DNA of 64,000 nt from an uncultured Monoglobus sp. (GCA_947624305.1 CANQKC010000004.1:1-64000), one strand, 5' to 3'. Positions 27,733 to 37,176 are shown, counted from the stretch's first letter. Numbers and translations are program-made. Notes: a model not told the origin generated them from the letters alone.

Positions 27733-28690
27733 CATACCGCTTTTTATTCCCCACGAGGGCTGCGGCCACGACTGCGTGTTCTGCAACCAGCGCAAAATAA
27801 CGGGCTTTCAGACCTCCGTGACGCCGGAGAAGGCCAAAGAGGAAATCGCCGAATACTTATCAACGATCAAAAATCCCGACTGCGATATAGAGATCGCGTA
27901 TTTCGGCGGCAGCTTCACCGGCCTTGACCTTGAGCTGCAGCGCCGCTTTTTCGAGGCCGCCGCGTCGTTTAAGGATGAGAGGATAAGCGGCATAAGGCTT
28001 TCGACCCGCCCCGATTACATAAACGAGCGTGTGCTTTCGCAATGCGCCGAGTTCGGCGTCAGAACGATAGAGCTCGGCGTCCAGTCGGCGAGCGACAGGG
28101 TGCTTGAGCTGAACCGTCGCGGACACACCTTCGCGCGGGTGGAAGAGGCGGCGGAGATGATAAAGTCATTCGGCATCGACCTTGGCCTTCAGATGATGAT
28201 CGGAATGTACGGCTCAAGCCGTGAGGACGACATCGCGACATGCGAAAAAATAATCGGGCTTGAGCCCGTCTGCGCCAGAATATACCCCACTCTCGTGCTT
28301 AAGGACACACGCCTCGCGGAGCTTTACCAAGCGGGCGCGTACGCGCCTCTCGGCCTTGATGAGGCGGTGGAGCTTTCGGAGATCATTTTGAGCAAATTCA
28401 GGGCGCGTGGGATCGACGTTATACGCGTCGGCCTCTATCCGGGCGAGGACCTGCGGAGCGAGGGCAATATTGTGGCCGGGCCGTTTCACCCCGCCTTCGG
28501 CGAACTGGTGGAAAACCGGATATACCGAAACAGGATCGAGGCCGACATAATAAGCCGCGGCCTCAAAGACTGTGACTACGAGATCGGGGCGCCGCCCTCG
28601 GAAACATCAAAAATAATAGGCCAGAAAGGCTCGAACCGCGAGTATTTTAAGGAGAAATACGGAGTCAGATTATGCTTGAAAAGGATATGA
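27698..28690 (+). CDS. Elp3-like radical SAM protein
   Basis: 330 residues of the COG1243-like bacterial Elp3-type radical SAM group that commonly follows rnc in Clostridia. It carries the cluster motif Cys22-x3-Cys26-x2-Cys29 (GCGHDCVFC), IAYFGGSFTG, STRPDYI and ELGVQSASD. The acetyltransferase domain of archaeal and eukaryotic Elp3 is absent, so a role in tRNA modification is only suggested by homology. The gene starts inside the rnc 3' end, with GGAGG about 10 nt upstream of the ATG, and itself overlaps the next gene by 19 bp, implying translational coupling. Confidence 0.8.
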   Translation: MPLKKQRKRKYNIPLFIPHEGCGHDCVFCNQRKITGFQTSVTPEKAKEEIAEYLSTIKNPDCDIEIAYFGGSFTGLDLELQRRFFEAAASFKDERISGIRLSTRPDYINERVLSQCAEFGVRTIELGVQSASDRVLELNRRGHTFARVEEAAEMIKSFGIDLGLQMMIGMYGSSREDDIATCEKIIGLEPVCARIYPTLVLKDTRLAELYQAGAYAPLGLDEAVELSEIILSKFRARGIDVIRVGLYPGEDLRSEGNIVAGPFHPAFGELVENRIYRNRIEADIISRGLKDCDYEIGAPPSETSKIIGQKGSNREYFKEKYGVRLCLKRI

Positions 28691-29217
28691 AAGATGATTT
28701 TTTCTGGTACCTCGATATGAGCCACGAAAAGATCAGAGTTATGGAAGAGATCGTCATAGGCAAATCGCGCGCCGACGTGGCGGCGGTGCTGCCCGACAGG
28801 CTCGTCGGATACGAGCTCAAGAGCAACGGCGACAGCTACGCGAGGCTCCCGTCGCAGACAAAGTCATACGACAAATATTTTGACTGTAACTACCTTGTTG
28901 TGGGCGAGACCCACTCAAAGCACGCCGCCGAGCATGTGCCGCCGTACTGGGGGATAATCGTAATTCCCGATGTGGGCAATGAAATAACGGTCCTGCGCGA
29001 AGCCGGGCCGAACCCCAATGTCAAAATGCGGTGGCAGCTTTCGCTGCTCTGGAGAAGCGAGCTGATGAGCATAAGGCTCAGGCACGGCCTTCACAAATAC
29101 GCGGACAAAAGCAAGCTGTTCTGCATAAAATATATGATTGAAAAGCTCGACGCCGACACCCTGCGCCGCGAGCTGTGCAATGAGCTTTTTGAGCGGGATT
29201 ATGACAAATTTATTTAA
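28672..29217 (+). CDS. sce7726-family protein (predicted nuclease-like fold)
   Basis: 181 residues. The pattern I-G-K-S-R-A-D-V-A-A-V, then Y-E-L-K-S-x2-D-S-x3-L-x2-Q-x3-Y-x2-Y-F-D is that of the sce7726 family, which resembles PD-(D/E)xK nucleases with E-x-K as the second half. Function is unknown. Those proteins are thought to act on DNA, but no activity is shown here. It overlaps the radical SAM gene by 19 bp, so it belongs to the rnc transcript. Confidence 0.7.
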   Translation: MLEKDMKDDFFWYLDMSHEKIRVMEEIVIGKSRADVAAVLPDRLVGYELKSNGDSYARLPSQTKSYDKYFDCNYLVVGETHSKHAAEHVPPYWGIIVIPDVGNEITVLREAGPNPNVKMRWQLSLLWRSELMSIRLRHGLHKYADKSKLFCIKYMIEKLDADTLRRELCNELFERDYDKFI

Positions 29218-29224
29218 AAATATC

Positions 29225-29253
29225 TTGTAAAATTTGTGAATATGTGTTAAAAT
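29225..29253 (+). promoter_or_regulatory. Promoter of the cation antiporter gene
   Basis: TTGTAA (29225-29230) and TAAAAT (29248-29253), 17-bp spacer, 38 bp before the ATG, which also has a GGAGG site. Confidence 0.6.
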
Positions 29254-29291
29254 AAGAACTGTAATTTCGATTAAAATTCAGGAGGTCGGTT

Positions 29292-30254
29292 ATGGGAAGT
29301 GTTTTGATGTACGTTTGGCTTTTGGTGGGCTTTGTGCTGCTTATCAAGGGCGCGGATCTTTTTGTTGACGGCTCGTCGTCGATCGCGAGGCTGCTCAAGG
29401 TGCCGAGTATTGTCGTGGGTCTGACGATCGTGGCAATGGGCACCAGCGCGCCCGAGATGGCGGTGTCGGTTTCCGCGGCGATCAAGGGCAGCAACGACAT
29501 TGTTATCAGCAACGTTCTCGGTTCGAACATGTTTAATCTTCTGGTTGTCGCCGGCGGCTGCGCTGTTATCAAAAATCTGCCGATCTCAAAAGACCTTAAA
29601 AGGCGTGACTTTCCGTTTTCGATAATTGTCGCGCTGGTTTTGCTGCTGTTTTGCGCAGACGGCCTGTTCATCGGCGGCGGATTAAAAATAGGCAGGATCG
29701 AGGGCATTGTTATGTTCGCGCTGCTTATCGCGTATCTGGTATATCTGGTGTTCGCTGCGATAAAAAACAGGACCGAGGCGGGCGAGGAAATTAAAGTTAT
29801 GTCGCCGCTGAAGAGCGTTATCTTCACGCTCATCGGAATTGCCGGAATAGCGTTCGGCGGCGATATGGTCGTTGACGCGGCGACCGATATTGCCAAAACG
29901 TTCGGCCTCAGCGACGTTATAATCGGTCTGACGATTTTGGCGGTCGGCACGTCCCTGCCCGAGCTCGTGACCTCGCTGGTCGCAACGCGCAAGGGCGAGA
30001 ACGATCTGGCGATGGGCAACGTTATCGGATCGAACATTTTCAATATTCTCGGCGTCGCGGGCCTTTCGGGAGCGATAAGCCCCTATTCGGTCGGACACCT
30101 TTCGATAATCGACCTGTGTCTGTTTATCGCGGTCAGCGTGATTATATACATAATCGTTCGCATGCGGAACAAGATCGAGCGTCTGCCGGGTATAGCGATG
30201 GTGCTTATGTACGCGGCATATATGGTCTACGCGGTAATGAGAGAAATAATGTAA
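29292..30254 (+). CDS. Calcium/sodium (CaCA-family) antiporter
   Basis: 320 residues with about ten hydrophobic segments, YrbG-like. The two inverted alpha repeats of the CaCA superfamily are clear: VAMGTSAPEMAVS...NVLGSNMFNLL in the first half and AVGTSLPELVTS...NVIGSNIFNIL in the second. It exchanges Ca2+ (or another cation) for Na+ or H+ across the membrane, but the substrate cannot be told from sequence. It has its own promoter. A small membrane protein gene follows 21 nt later and may be cotranscribed. Confidence 0.9.
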   Translation: MGSVLMYVWLLVGFVLLIKGADLFVDGSSSIARLLKVPSIVVGLTIVAMGTSAPEMAVSVSAAIKGSNDIVISNVLGSNMFNLLVVAGGCAVIKNLPISKDLKRRDFPFSIIVALVLLLFCADGLFIGGGLKIGRIEGIVMFALLIAYLVYLVFAAIKNRTEAGEEIKVMSPLKSVIFTLIGIAGIAFGGDMVVDAATDIAKTFGLSDVIIGLTILAVGTSLPELVTSLVATRKGENDLAMGNVIGSNIFNILGVAGLSGAISPYSVGHLSIIDLCLFIAVSVIIYIIVRMRNKIERLPGIAMVLMYAAYMVYAVMREIM

Positions 30255-30275
30255 AATTATACATAAAGCGAGGTT

Positions 30276-30464
30276 TTGTATATGAGCAGGAGAACTTTTT
30301 ATATAATAGCCGCAATATGGTTCATATTGGTTATTATTGCCGTGGCCGCGAGCTTTTTGCCGGTGGTTGACCAGGCGACGCAGGCCGAGGTGCGCAAGTA
30401 CCTCGTGTTTGTTGTGATTATCGGGGCGTTATGCCTGATGCTTATCAGAAAACGGGTAAAATAA
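30276..30464 (+). CDS. Small two-helix membrane protein, unknown
   Basis: 62 residues. Two hydrophobic helices (about 6-28 and 41-57) flank a short polar loop (VDQATQAEVRKY), and the C-terminus is basic (RKRVK). The ribosome site is weak (GCGAGG). No family recognised. It lies between the antiporter and the pectate lyase on the same strand. Confidence 0.6.
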   Translation: MYMSRRTFYIIAAIWFILVIIAVAASFLPVVDQATQAEVRKYLVFVVIIGALCLMLIRKRVK

Positions 30465-30490
30465 AAAAATAATACGAAAGAGGGATAAAT

Positions 30491-33298
30491 ATGAAACTCA
30501 GAAAAATGACGGCTGTTATTTGGCTTGTTATTTTGTGCGTGGCGCTTTCGTCGATATGCGTTCCGACGTTCGCGGCGGAAGGCGACGCTGCTGTTTACTA
30601 CACATCAGAGCCGACGGTCTCGGGAAACACCGTCTCGGCAAAGGTCATGAACACAAGCGGCTCCGACGTTATGTTTATTGCGGCGGCATACAGCGGCGAC
30701 GCTCTTACCGATGCCGCGGTCAAAACAGTGCCGAGCGGCGGCGAAACGGCTGTTTCCGCGACATTAAACGGCGCGTCAAGCGGCGTTAAATGCTATCTCT
30801 GGTCGGATAATTCGATCGCGCCCCATGGCGAGCCCGTCGCGGCTGCGCCTGACAAGCTTCCCGCTTTCCCCGGAGCCGAAGGCGGCGGAATGTGGACAAC
30901 GGGTGCCAGAGGCGGCAGCCCGGAGGTTTACCATGTATACAAGCTGACCGACGACGGCAGCTACGGAACTCTGCGCGACGCGGTGTCGCAGCCGAACAGA
31001 ATAATCGTGTTCGACGTCGCGGGAAACATTGAGCTTTCCGACACGCTGACGATCAAGGCCGATAATTTGACAATACTCGGCCAGACGGCTCCCGGAATGG
31101 GCGTGTGCGTGAAAAACTGCAACACCGACATCACCGGAAACAACGTCATTCTGCGCTACATGAGGTTCAGAATGGGCGATGAAAAGACGATGGAGGAGGA
31201 CACTATCGGAAGCCGCGGCAGGCATAATATAATCGTTGATCACTGCTCGTTCAGCTGGAGCGTTGACGAGTGCGCTTCGTTCTATGAAGTAACCGACTTT
31301 ACCATGCAGTGGTGCATAGTCGCGGAAAGCCTCAAGCACTCTGTTCACGCCAAGGAAGCTCATGGCTACGCGGGAATTTGGGGCGGCACAAACGCCAGCT
31401 TCCACCACAACCTGCTTGCGCATCACGACAGCAGGAACCCGAGGATCGCCGAGGGCCCGTTTGTCGGACAAGCGGATTATGACATGAGCGCGCAGACCAG
31501 TCTGACCGATCTTCGCAACAACGTAATCTACAACTGGGGCGGCAACTCCGCCTACGGCGGACAGGGCGCCGCGGCTGCGAATATAATCAACAGCTATTAT
31601 AAATACGGCCCGTCAACGTCAAATCGCGTGAGAAGCAGGATATTCCAGACCACATCCTCGGGCAACGACATAACGTCGCCGTGGAGCACGGATATTTATG
31701 TTGACGGAAACTATGTTGACGGAAACGCCGAAGTCACCGCCGACAACTCAAAGGGAGTTGACGAGGACAGCTCGGCATCCAAAAAATATATCTGGACAAA
31801 AAATAACATAACCGACGAGGCGAAGGCGGTTCACTTTAAATATGAAAACGATTATCCCATCACGACCCAGACTGCCGAGGAAGCCTATCAGTCGGTGCTT
31901 GAGAGCGCGGGCGCGAGCATCGCGCGCGATTCCGCGGATCAGCGTGTCATAGACGACACCAAGAACCGCACGGGTGTAAAGCTTGATAAGAAATACGACG
32001 ACAACGGCGTTACAAAGACCGACACGACCTACGGCATAATCAGCTCGCCCTCCGACGTTGGCGGATATCCGGAACTCACCGGAACCAAATCCAAGGACAG
32101 CGACGGCGACGGAATGCCCAACGAGTGGGAGGACAAAAACGGTCTTGACAAGAACAACGCGGACGACGGCCTCGCGTTATCGGCAAGCGGCTATACCAAT
32201 CTGGAGGTATATGCCAACGCTCTGGCCGACAAGAGCTACACCCCCGACCCCGCATATGATCCGGACGCGAAGGATTTTGACCCGTCCGTAAACGAGCCCG
32301 AGCCATCAACAGGCCCCTCAAGTCAGCCGACTCTTGAGCTTGTCAATGAGTGGAAAGCGGCGAGCGGCGATGAGAACAAGGCGGCGGGCACCGAATTTAT
32401 GCCCGGTCTTGTGGGTATGACGCAGCTCGAGAGAGCGATGACCGACGAGAAAGAGTACTCCGACGGCTTTAAGCACAACTTTGCGATAACCTGCAAAAAC
32501 ACAAACGGCGGCTGGGCCGACGGCGCCGCCACCGGCTGCGCGATGAAATATACCGCGCCCGAGAGCGGACGGTTCACGATCTACGCCTACGGCGTTTCGG
32601 TTAAAGATCCGCCCACGATGTTCTACGCGGTTCCCGAAGGTGCTGCCGATCCCGCCGCGGAGAATATCTACAATAATCCGATCGATGAGGCCAACAAGAA
32701 AGTGCTTTGTCAAGTCGACGTCGAGGCCGGCAAGAGCTATTACTTCTATATAGCGGGCGGTTCCAAGACAAGGTTTATGGGAGCCAAGCTCGAAAGATAT
32801 GTGACTCCCGCAGAGCCGCAGTATGAGATTGCTTCCGAGTGGAAAGCAGCGAGCGGCGACGAGAACAAGGCGGCGAGCACCGAGTTTATGCCCGGCCTTG
32901 TGGGAATGACGCAGCTCGAGAGAGCTATGACCGACGAGAAAGAGTATCCCGACGGTTTTAAGCACAACTTCGCGATAACCTGCAAAAACACAAACGGCGG
33001 CTGGGCCGACGGAAAGGCCACCGGCTGCGCGATGAAATACACCGCGCCCGAGAGCGGACGGTTCACGATATACGCCTACGGTGTTTCGGTAAAAGATCCG
33101 CCCACGATGTTCTATGCTGTTCCCGAGGGCGCGGCCGATCCCGCCGCCGAGAATATTTACAGCAATCCGATCGACGAGGCAAACAAGAAAGTGCTTTGTC
33201 AGATCAACGTCGAGGCCGGCAAGAGCTATTACTTCTATATAGCGGGCGGCTCCAAGACGAGGTTTATGGGCGCCAAGCTCGAAAGACCCAAAAATTAA
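30491..33298 (+). CDS. Secreted pectate lyase (PL1-type) with duplicated C-terminal modules
   Basis: 935 residues with a signal peptide (cleavage near TFA-AEG, residue 29). The right-handed beta-helix lyase domain spans about 125-530: FPGAEGGG...TGARGG at its start, LGQTAPGMGVCV, RYMRFRMGD, DHCSFSWSVDE, SLKHSVHAKEAHGYAGIWGG and HHDSRNPR, which holds the candidate catalytic Arg. A Ca2+-binding-like D-S-D-G-D-G-M-P-N-E-W-E segment follows (about 535-580). Two nearly identical modules of about 150 residues close the protein (about 617-770 and 777-935). There is no SLH domain, so it may be free or held by the terminal modules. Predicted to cleave polygalacturonate left after demethylation. The GAGGG site fits the ATG. 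Confidence 0.87.
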   Translation: MKLRKMTAVIWLVILCVALSSICVPTFAAEGDAAVYYTSEPTVSGNTVSAKVMNTSGSDVMFIAAAYSGDALTDAAVKTVPSGGETAVSATLNGASSGVKCYLWSDNSIAPHGEPVAAAPDKLPAFPGAEGGGMWTTGARGGSPEVYHVYKLTDDGSYGTLRDAVSQPNRIIVFDVAGNIELSDTLTIKADNLTILGQTAPGMGVCVKNCNTDITGNNVILRYMRFRMGDEKTMEEDTIGSRGRHNIIVDHCSFSWSVDECASFYEVTDFTMQWCIVAESLKHSVHAKEAHGYAGIWGGTNASFHHNLLAHHDSRNPRIAEGPFVGQADYDMSAQTSLTDLRNNVIYNWGGNSAYGGQGAAAANIINSYYKYGPSTSNRVRSRIFQTTSSGNDITSPWSTDIYVDGNYVDGNAEVTADNSKGVDEDSSASKKYIWTKNNITDEAKAVHFKYENDYPITTQTAEEAYQSVLESAGASIARDSADQRVIDDTKNRTGVKLDKKYDDNGVTKTDTTYGIISSPSDVGGYPELTGTKSKDSDGDGMPNEWEDKNGLDKNNADDGLALSASGYTNLEVYANALADKSYTPDPAYDPDAKDFDPSVNEPEPSTGPSSQPTLELVNEWKAASGDENKAAGTEFMPGLVGMTQLERAMTDEKEYSDGFKHNFAITCKNTNGGWADGAATGCAMKYTAPESGRFTIYAYGVSVKDPPTMFYAVPEGAADPAAENIYNNPIDEANKKVLCQVDVEAGKSYYFYIAGGSKTRFMGAKLERYVTPAEPQYEIASEWKAASGDENKAASTEFMPGLVGMTQLERAMTDEKEYPDGFKHNFAITCKNTNGGWADGKATGCAMKYTAPESGRFTIYAYGVSVKDPPTMFYAVPEGAADPAAENIYSNPIDEANKKVLCQINVEAGKSYYFYIAGGSKTRFMGAKLERPKN
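32335..33294 (+). repeat. Recent internal duplication in the pectate lyase gene
   Basis: Two direct copies of about 460 bp (from about 32341 and about 32830) encode almost the same module, starting EWKAASGDENKAA and ending AGGSKTRFMGAKLER. Most differences are silent or conservative (for example AGT to AST, DGAA to DGKA). Confidence 0.9.
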
Positions 33299-33307
33299 AT
33301 AACGCTG

Positions 33308-33347
33308 AAAATCCCGATCCGGAAAAATCCGGGTCGGGATTTTTTTG
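33308..33347 (+). terminator. Terminator of the pectate lyase gene
   Basis: ATCCCGA-T-CCGGA and TCCGG-G-TCGGGAT form a long stem with an A-rich loop, followed by TTTTTTT. Confidence 0.9.
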
Positions 33348-33381
33348 TTTAAAAAATATATTTTTTTAATTATCGTACCGA

Positions 33382-33416
33382 TTGCGACAAATTTTTCCAT
33401 ATCGCTTTATTATAAT
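33382..33416 (+). promoter_or_regulatory. Spo0A-type promoter of spoIIE
   Basis: TGCGACAAA (33383-33391) is the complement of TTTGTCGCA, an 8/9 match to the Spo0A box TTTGTCRAA. It overlaps a TTGCGA -35-like element (33382-33387), and a perfect TATAAT lies at 33411-33416, 23 bp away. In B. subtilis, Spo0A-activated promoters such as spoIIE and spoIIG also have overlong spacing with a 0A box over the -35. The match is direct; the control is inferred. Confidence 0.55.
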
Positions 33417-33460
33417 ATTTTTGTAAAACAAAAGAAAATTTTGGTTACGGAGGTATTTTT

Positions 33461-35845
33461 ATGAATAATACGGAGCTTATGGCGATGGAATATTTGCCGG
33501 AGCCGAATAACGGGAAAAGGGACAAAAGCCGCCTAAGGCTGAAACTTCGGGACATTCCGCTGCGAATGCTCGGTTTTTTGCTCGCGGGGGCCATGCCGAT
33601 AAGCGGGCTGGCGCCGTTCGGCTTGTCGTTCCTTACGATCGACCGCAAATTTTCGCTCGGAAGCGTGTTGAATTTGCTTTTTGTTTCCGCGGGCTATCTT
33701 GTTCTGTTTGATTTCCCCGAGGCCTTCGCCTACATATCCGCCTGCCTGATTTTTGAGACGGCTCTTTTTGTGGTCGAGCGCGGCGAAACGCCATCCTTCG
33801 TTTTTATAGCCGCGGCGGCGGGCGTTTCGATGTTTCTGTGCGAGACCGCGGCCCTGCTTTTGAGTGGGTTCACCGTGGCGGGGCTCATTCTCGCGCTTTG
33901 CGACACGCTGCTTATGGTCGTGGGCGCGCTGGTGTTTGACCGCTGCCGAGTGGTTCTGCTTGAAAACAAATTTTTGAGCAGGGGCCTGCTGGTCGATGAG
34001 AAAATAAGCCTGTGCGTTACCGCGGGAATAATTCTGCTGAGCACCCGATATATGACCGTTTTCGGCCTGTTTAACCTTTCCAATTTTCTCGCGTTCCTGA
34101 TGATTGGAATTGTGACGCTGACCGGCAAGAGCGTGACGAGGGGCGCGGTTTGCGGAACGGCGGCGGGAATAATTCTGGGGCTCGGCGGGAATTTTCCGGA
34201 TTACGCCGCCTATCTCACGATCGGCGGACTGCTGATAGGGGTCGCCGCCAAGCTCGGCAAAAAGGCGGCGTGCGCGGCCGCGGCCCTGTTCGGCTTCGCG
34301 GCGATGCTTTATCTGGGAATACCCGAGGGTTACGCGCACCTGCCTAATATTTATGAGATAATCGCGGCGGCTGCCGCGCTGTATTTCGTGCCGAGATCGG
34401 CCATAGTCGCGGCTGACAAGATAATAGATTTCGACATCGGCGGCGAGGATGAGATCGGGCGTTTCCGCCGCTATGTTGACGAGAAGCTGGGCGGGATAGC
34501 GGACTCGTTTGACGATATCTCGGAAATTCTTTCCGAAACGTCGGAGGGCCGCGGCGCGGCCGATATGACCGAGATCTCGCTGCTGTTTGACACCGCCGCC
34601 GACCGCGTCTGCAAAAACTGTGAAAGATCGAGATACTGCTGGGAAAAGGATTTTAATGCCACCTACGCGGCAATGTTCAAGTTCCTTGAGATAATGGAGC
34701 GCAAGGGAGTTTTGCAGCGCTCGGATGTGCCGAAGGCGTTTTCGGACAAGTGCGTGCATTTGCTGCCGCTGATAACCGAGATAAACCGTCTGTTTGAGAT
34801 ATACAAGATAAACACCACATGGAAAAACAAGCTTGAGGAGAGCCGCGAGCTGACCTCGCAGCAGTTTAAAGGGATTTCCGAAATAATAAAAAACGCCGCA
34901 GAGGAAATATGCGGCGGGAACACGCTTGACATCGAGGCCGCGGACGAGCTCAAGGCGCGGCTCTGCGACGCGGGGATAAAGGCAGAGCGCGTGGAGGTTA
35001 TCTGTGACAAAAACCGTAAATACACGATCGAGGCGCATGTCAGCGACTGCAATGATTACAGCGTGTGCCGCAAAAAAATAAAAGACGAGATAAAAAACAC
35101 ACTTGGCATAAGCGTCTCCACGCCCTTCGGCGTCTGCGAGGCCAAAAACGGCGGCAAATGCAAAATCCGTTTCTGCCAGCTCGAGAGCTTTGAGCCGAAT
35201 GTGGGAATAGCGTCGCGGTCGGGAAGCGCGGAAAGCGGGGACAAGCATTACACCGACTATTTAAGCGGCGGCAAGCTCGCCGTTACGATAAGCGACGGAA
35301 TGGGCACGGGACGCAGGGCTTCGCTTGAGAGTGGAACTATCGTAAGCCTTTTAAGCAGTTTTCTTGACGCGGGTTTTGACAAAAAGATCGCGGTGAAGCT
35401 CGTGAACTCGATCATGGTAATGAAATCGGCGCGGGACGTTTTCGCCACGATCGACATGTGCATAATCGATCTTTACACCGGCCAGATCGAGTTTATAAAA
35501 AACGGCGCGGAGCCGAGCTTCATAAAGTACGGCGCCTACACCGAAACGATCCGCGCCGCCTCTCTGCCGATAGGGATAGTGCCGATCGGGGACATTGAGG
35601 CCTTCGCGAGGACTCTTGAAAACGGCTCGCTCGTGGTTATGACCAGCGACGGAGTGACGTCGCCGCCCGAGGACCCGTGGATCAAGGAGCTTGTGGAGCG
35701 CGTTGACATAGAGGTCCCGCCCAAAGAACTCGCCAAGATCATTCTGGACGAGGCTGTGCGGCGGAACAAGGAAAACAATATCGAGGATGATGACATGACG
35801 GTGATCTGCGTCCGCCTTGAGCCCGGCGGAGACGCGGCGGCTTAG
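33461..35845 (+). CDS. spoIIE: Stage II sporulation protein E (PP2C phosphatase)
   Basis: 794 residues. SpoIIE dephosphorylates the anti-anti-sigma factor SpoIIAA to activate sigma-F in the forespore and takes part in polar septation. The N-terminal third has about ten membrane segments (to about residue 310). A central regulatory region follows (about 320-580), then the PP2C domain (about 590-790) with the metal-binding S-D-G-M-G-T-G and a later S-D-G-V motif. The first residues (MEYLPEPNN...RDIPLRMLGFLLAGAMPISGLAPFGLSFL) are typical of clostridial SpoIIE. ACGGAGG fits the ATG. This gene is the main evidence that the host makes endospores. The 3' end overlaps the opposing gene by 4 bp, with no terminator visible. 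Confidence 0.94.
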   Translation: MNNTELMAMEYLPEPNNGKRDKSRLRLKLRDIPLRMLGFLLAGAMPISGLAPFGLSFLTIDRKFSLGSVLNLLFVSAGYLVLFDFPEAFAYISACLIFETALFVVERGETPSFVFIAAAAGVSMFLCETAALLLSGFTVAGLILALCDTLLMVVGALVFDRCRVVLLENKFLSRGLLVDEKISLCVTAGIILLSTRYMTVFGLFNLSNFLAFLMIGIVTLTGKSVTRGAVCGTAAGIILGLGGNFPDYAAYLTIGGLLIGVAAKLGKKAACAAAALFGFAAMLYLGIPEGYAHLPNIYEIIAAAAALYFVPRSAIVAADKIIDFDIGGEDEIGRFRRYVDEKLGGIADSFDDISEILSETSEGRGAADMTEISLLFDTAADRVCKNCERSRYCWEKDFNATYAAMFKFLEIMERKGVLQRSDVPKAFSDKCVHLLPLITEINRLFEIYKINTTWKNKLEESRELTSQQFKGISEIIKNAAEEICGGNTLDIEAADELKARLCDAGIKAERVEVICDKNRKYTIEAHVSDCNDYSVCRKKIKDEIKNTLGISVSTPFGVCEAKNGGKCKIRFCQLESFEPNVGIASRSGSAESGDKHYTDYLSGGKLAVTISDGMGTGRRASLESGTIVSLLSSFLDAGFDKKIAVKLVNSIMVMKSARDVFATIDMCIIDLYTGQIEFIKNGAEPSFIKYGAYTETIRAASLPIGIVPIGDIEAFARTLENGSLVVMTSDGVTSPPEDPWIKELVERVDIEVPPKELAKIILDEAVRRNKENNIEDDDMTVICVRLEPGGDAAA

Positions 35846-37176
35846 GTCAGCCCGCTCCAGAGCCCCGTCTTGAGCGACAAAATCAGGCGCGACACGCGCT
35901 TTACGTCGAGGCTGTCCAGAATTTCGGAAGAATAAAGATACTCGCCGCGGTCAAAGACGACGGGAATGTTTTCGGGATCAATTCCGTTCGTGCGGGCGAA
36001 GCTTTCGGCGCTCTCTGCAGCCGCGGCGTATTCGGGAAAGGTCTTCTCAACCGCCCTTAATGCCGCGGCAGCGTAGGCGCTCTGCTCTGCGGCGGCGCGG
36101 GCGCTGTAGGTATAAGGCGTGGTGAACGAGCCGTCCGTCCGCAGGCAGCACATAAGCGCTCTGACGGCGGCCTCGGCCAGCTCCCGCGCCCGCGCGAAGG
36201 TCATGGACTTCGGGTCCGAAAGACCGCCGCCGAGCCTCGGCCTTCCCGCCTCGGAGCCGCCAGCGAGTGAGATCCGCGCGGCTCTTATGTCGCCTTCGGA
36301 AAAGCTTATAACGCAGCGGTTCTCGGGGCACAGCACTCCGGTCTCTGCGGCGAGCCTCGCCGCCTGCTTTTTGAGCCTGATTACCGACTCGGGCGCGAGG
36401 GTGTTCTGGCGGATATATTTATACATTTCATTTATGGTGCGGCAGGCGAAGGCGTGAGCGGCCCCGGGTGAGCCGATCTGCGTTATTTTGTCTATCGGAA
36501 CCTCGGTCTCCGCGCCGCCGTGTTCCAAATAGAATTTTTCGGGATATGAGATCTGCGAGCCCAAAGTGACGGTTATCGGCTCGTCCTTTTTGAGCCCGTC
36601 AAGCTCGCGCGGCACCATGTAATAGGTTCCGTGGGAATATTCTCTTATGCTTATGTGCCCGAACAGGCCGCGGCTCAGCCTCGGGCGCAGCGCGTAAAGG
36701 CAGTATACTCCGCCCGTCTGGCATTTATATATATAGCCGCTGCTGTCCGCGTCGGGAACCGCGGTGATCCTCTCGGCCCTGCCGCGGATCGGGATATTTA
36801 AAAAATACGCGCCCGCGCCGTCATATTCCATGACCGCCGCCGAGAAAACGGTGACGGTCAGAATATTTCCGACCGCGGGAACGTCGAAAAGCTCAAGGCT
36901 GTATTCCGTTTCGCTTGTTTGGCGCAGAGAGGCGGCGGTCTTTCCGGGTACCTCGGTGATAGCCCCGCCGACGGTCAGCCGTCCGTTTCCGAGCTCAAAG
37001 CCCGAGACCGCCGCGCTTTTCGGCAGGCTGAATTTCAGGCGTTGAGAAAAAGGCTTCCCGGGGGAAACCTCAAACTCAAATCTGTGACGGAGGGCGATAA
37101 GCGGGCCGAACAGCGGCTCGGCGCAGACCTCCGTGTTTTCCGTCTTAAACAAGCGCTCCGCGCCGCCGCTATTCAT
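35842..37176 (-). CDS. VIT-like domain protein of unknown function
   Basis: 444 residues with no signal peptide or membrane segment. Residues about 20-125 resemble a VIT (vault/inter-alpha-trypsin) domain: LRHRFEFEV, SLPKSAAVSGFELGNGRL and GKTAASLRQ. A beta-rich middle follows, and the C-terminal 170 residues are alanine-rich and probably helical (about 330-420). No von Willebrand A domain with its MIDAS motif is seen, although VIT is usually paired with one. The ATG at 37176 overlaps the stop of the ThyX-like gene by 8 bp, with AGGAG about 10 nt upstream inside that gene, so the two are translationally linked. The VIT call is a pattern judgement. Confidence 0.5.
   Translation of the reverse strand: MNSGGAERLFKTENTEVCAEPLFGPLIALRHRFEFEVSPGKPFSQRLKFSLPKSAAVSGFELGNGRLTVGGAITEVPGKTAASLRQTSETEYSLELFDVPAVGNILTVTVFSAAVMEYDGAGAYFLNIPIRGRAERITAVPDADSSGYIYKCQTGGVYCLYALRPRLSRGLFGHISIREYSHGTYYMVPRELDGLKKDEPITVTLGSQISYPEKFYLEHGGAETEVPIDKITQIGSPGAAHAFACRTINEMYKYIRQNTLAPESVIRLKKQAARLAAETGVLCPENRCVISFSEGDIRAARISLAGGSEAGRPRLGGGLSDPKSMTFARARELAEAAVRALMCCLRTDGSFTTPYTYSARAAAEQSAYAAAALRAVEKTFPEYAAAAESAESFARTNGIDPENIPVVFDRGEYLYSSEILDSLDVKRVSRLILSLKTGLWSGLT

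Noticed and set aside
33533-35248. 571-codon open frame antisense to spoIIE
   Set aside because: Low-complexity, basic, Arg/Gln/Ala-rich translation with no domain; it is a mirror frame of a GC-rich real gene.
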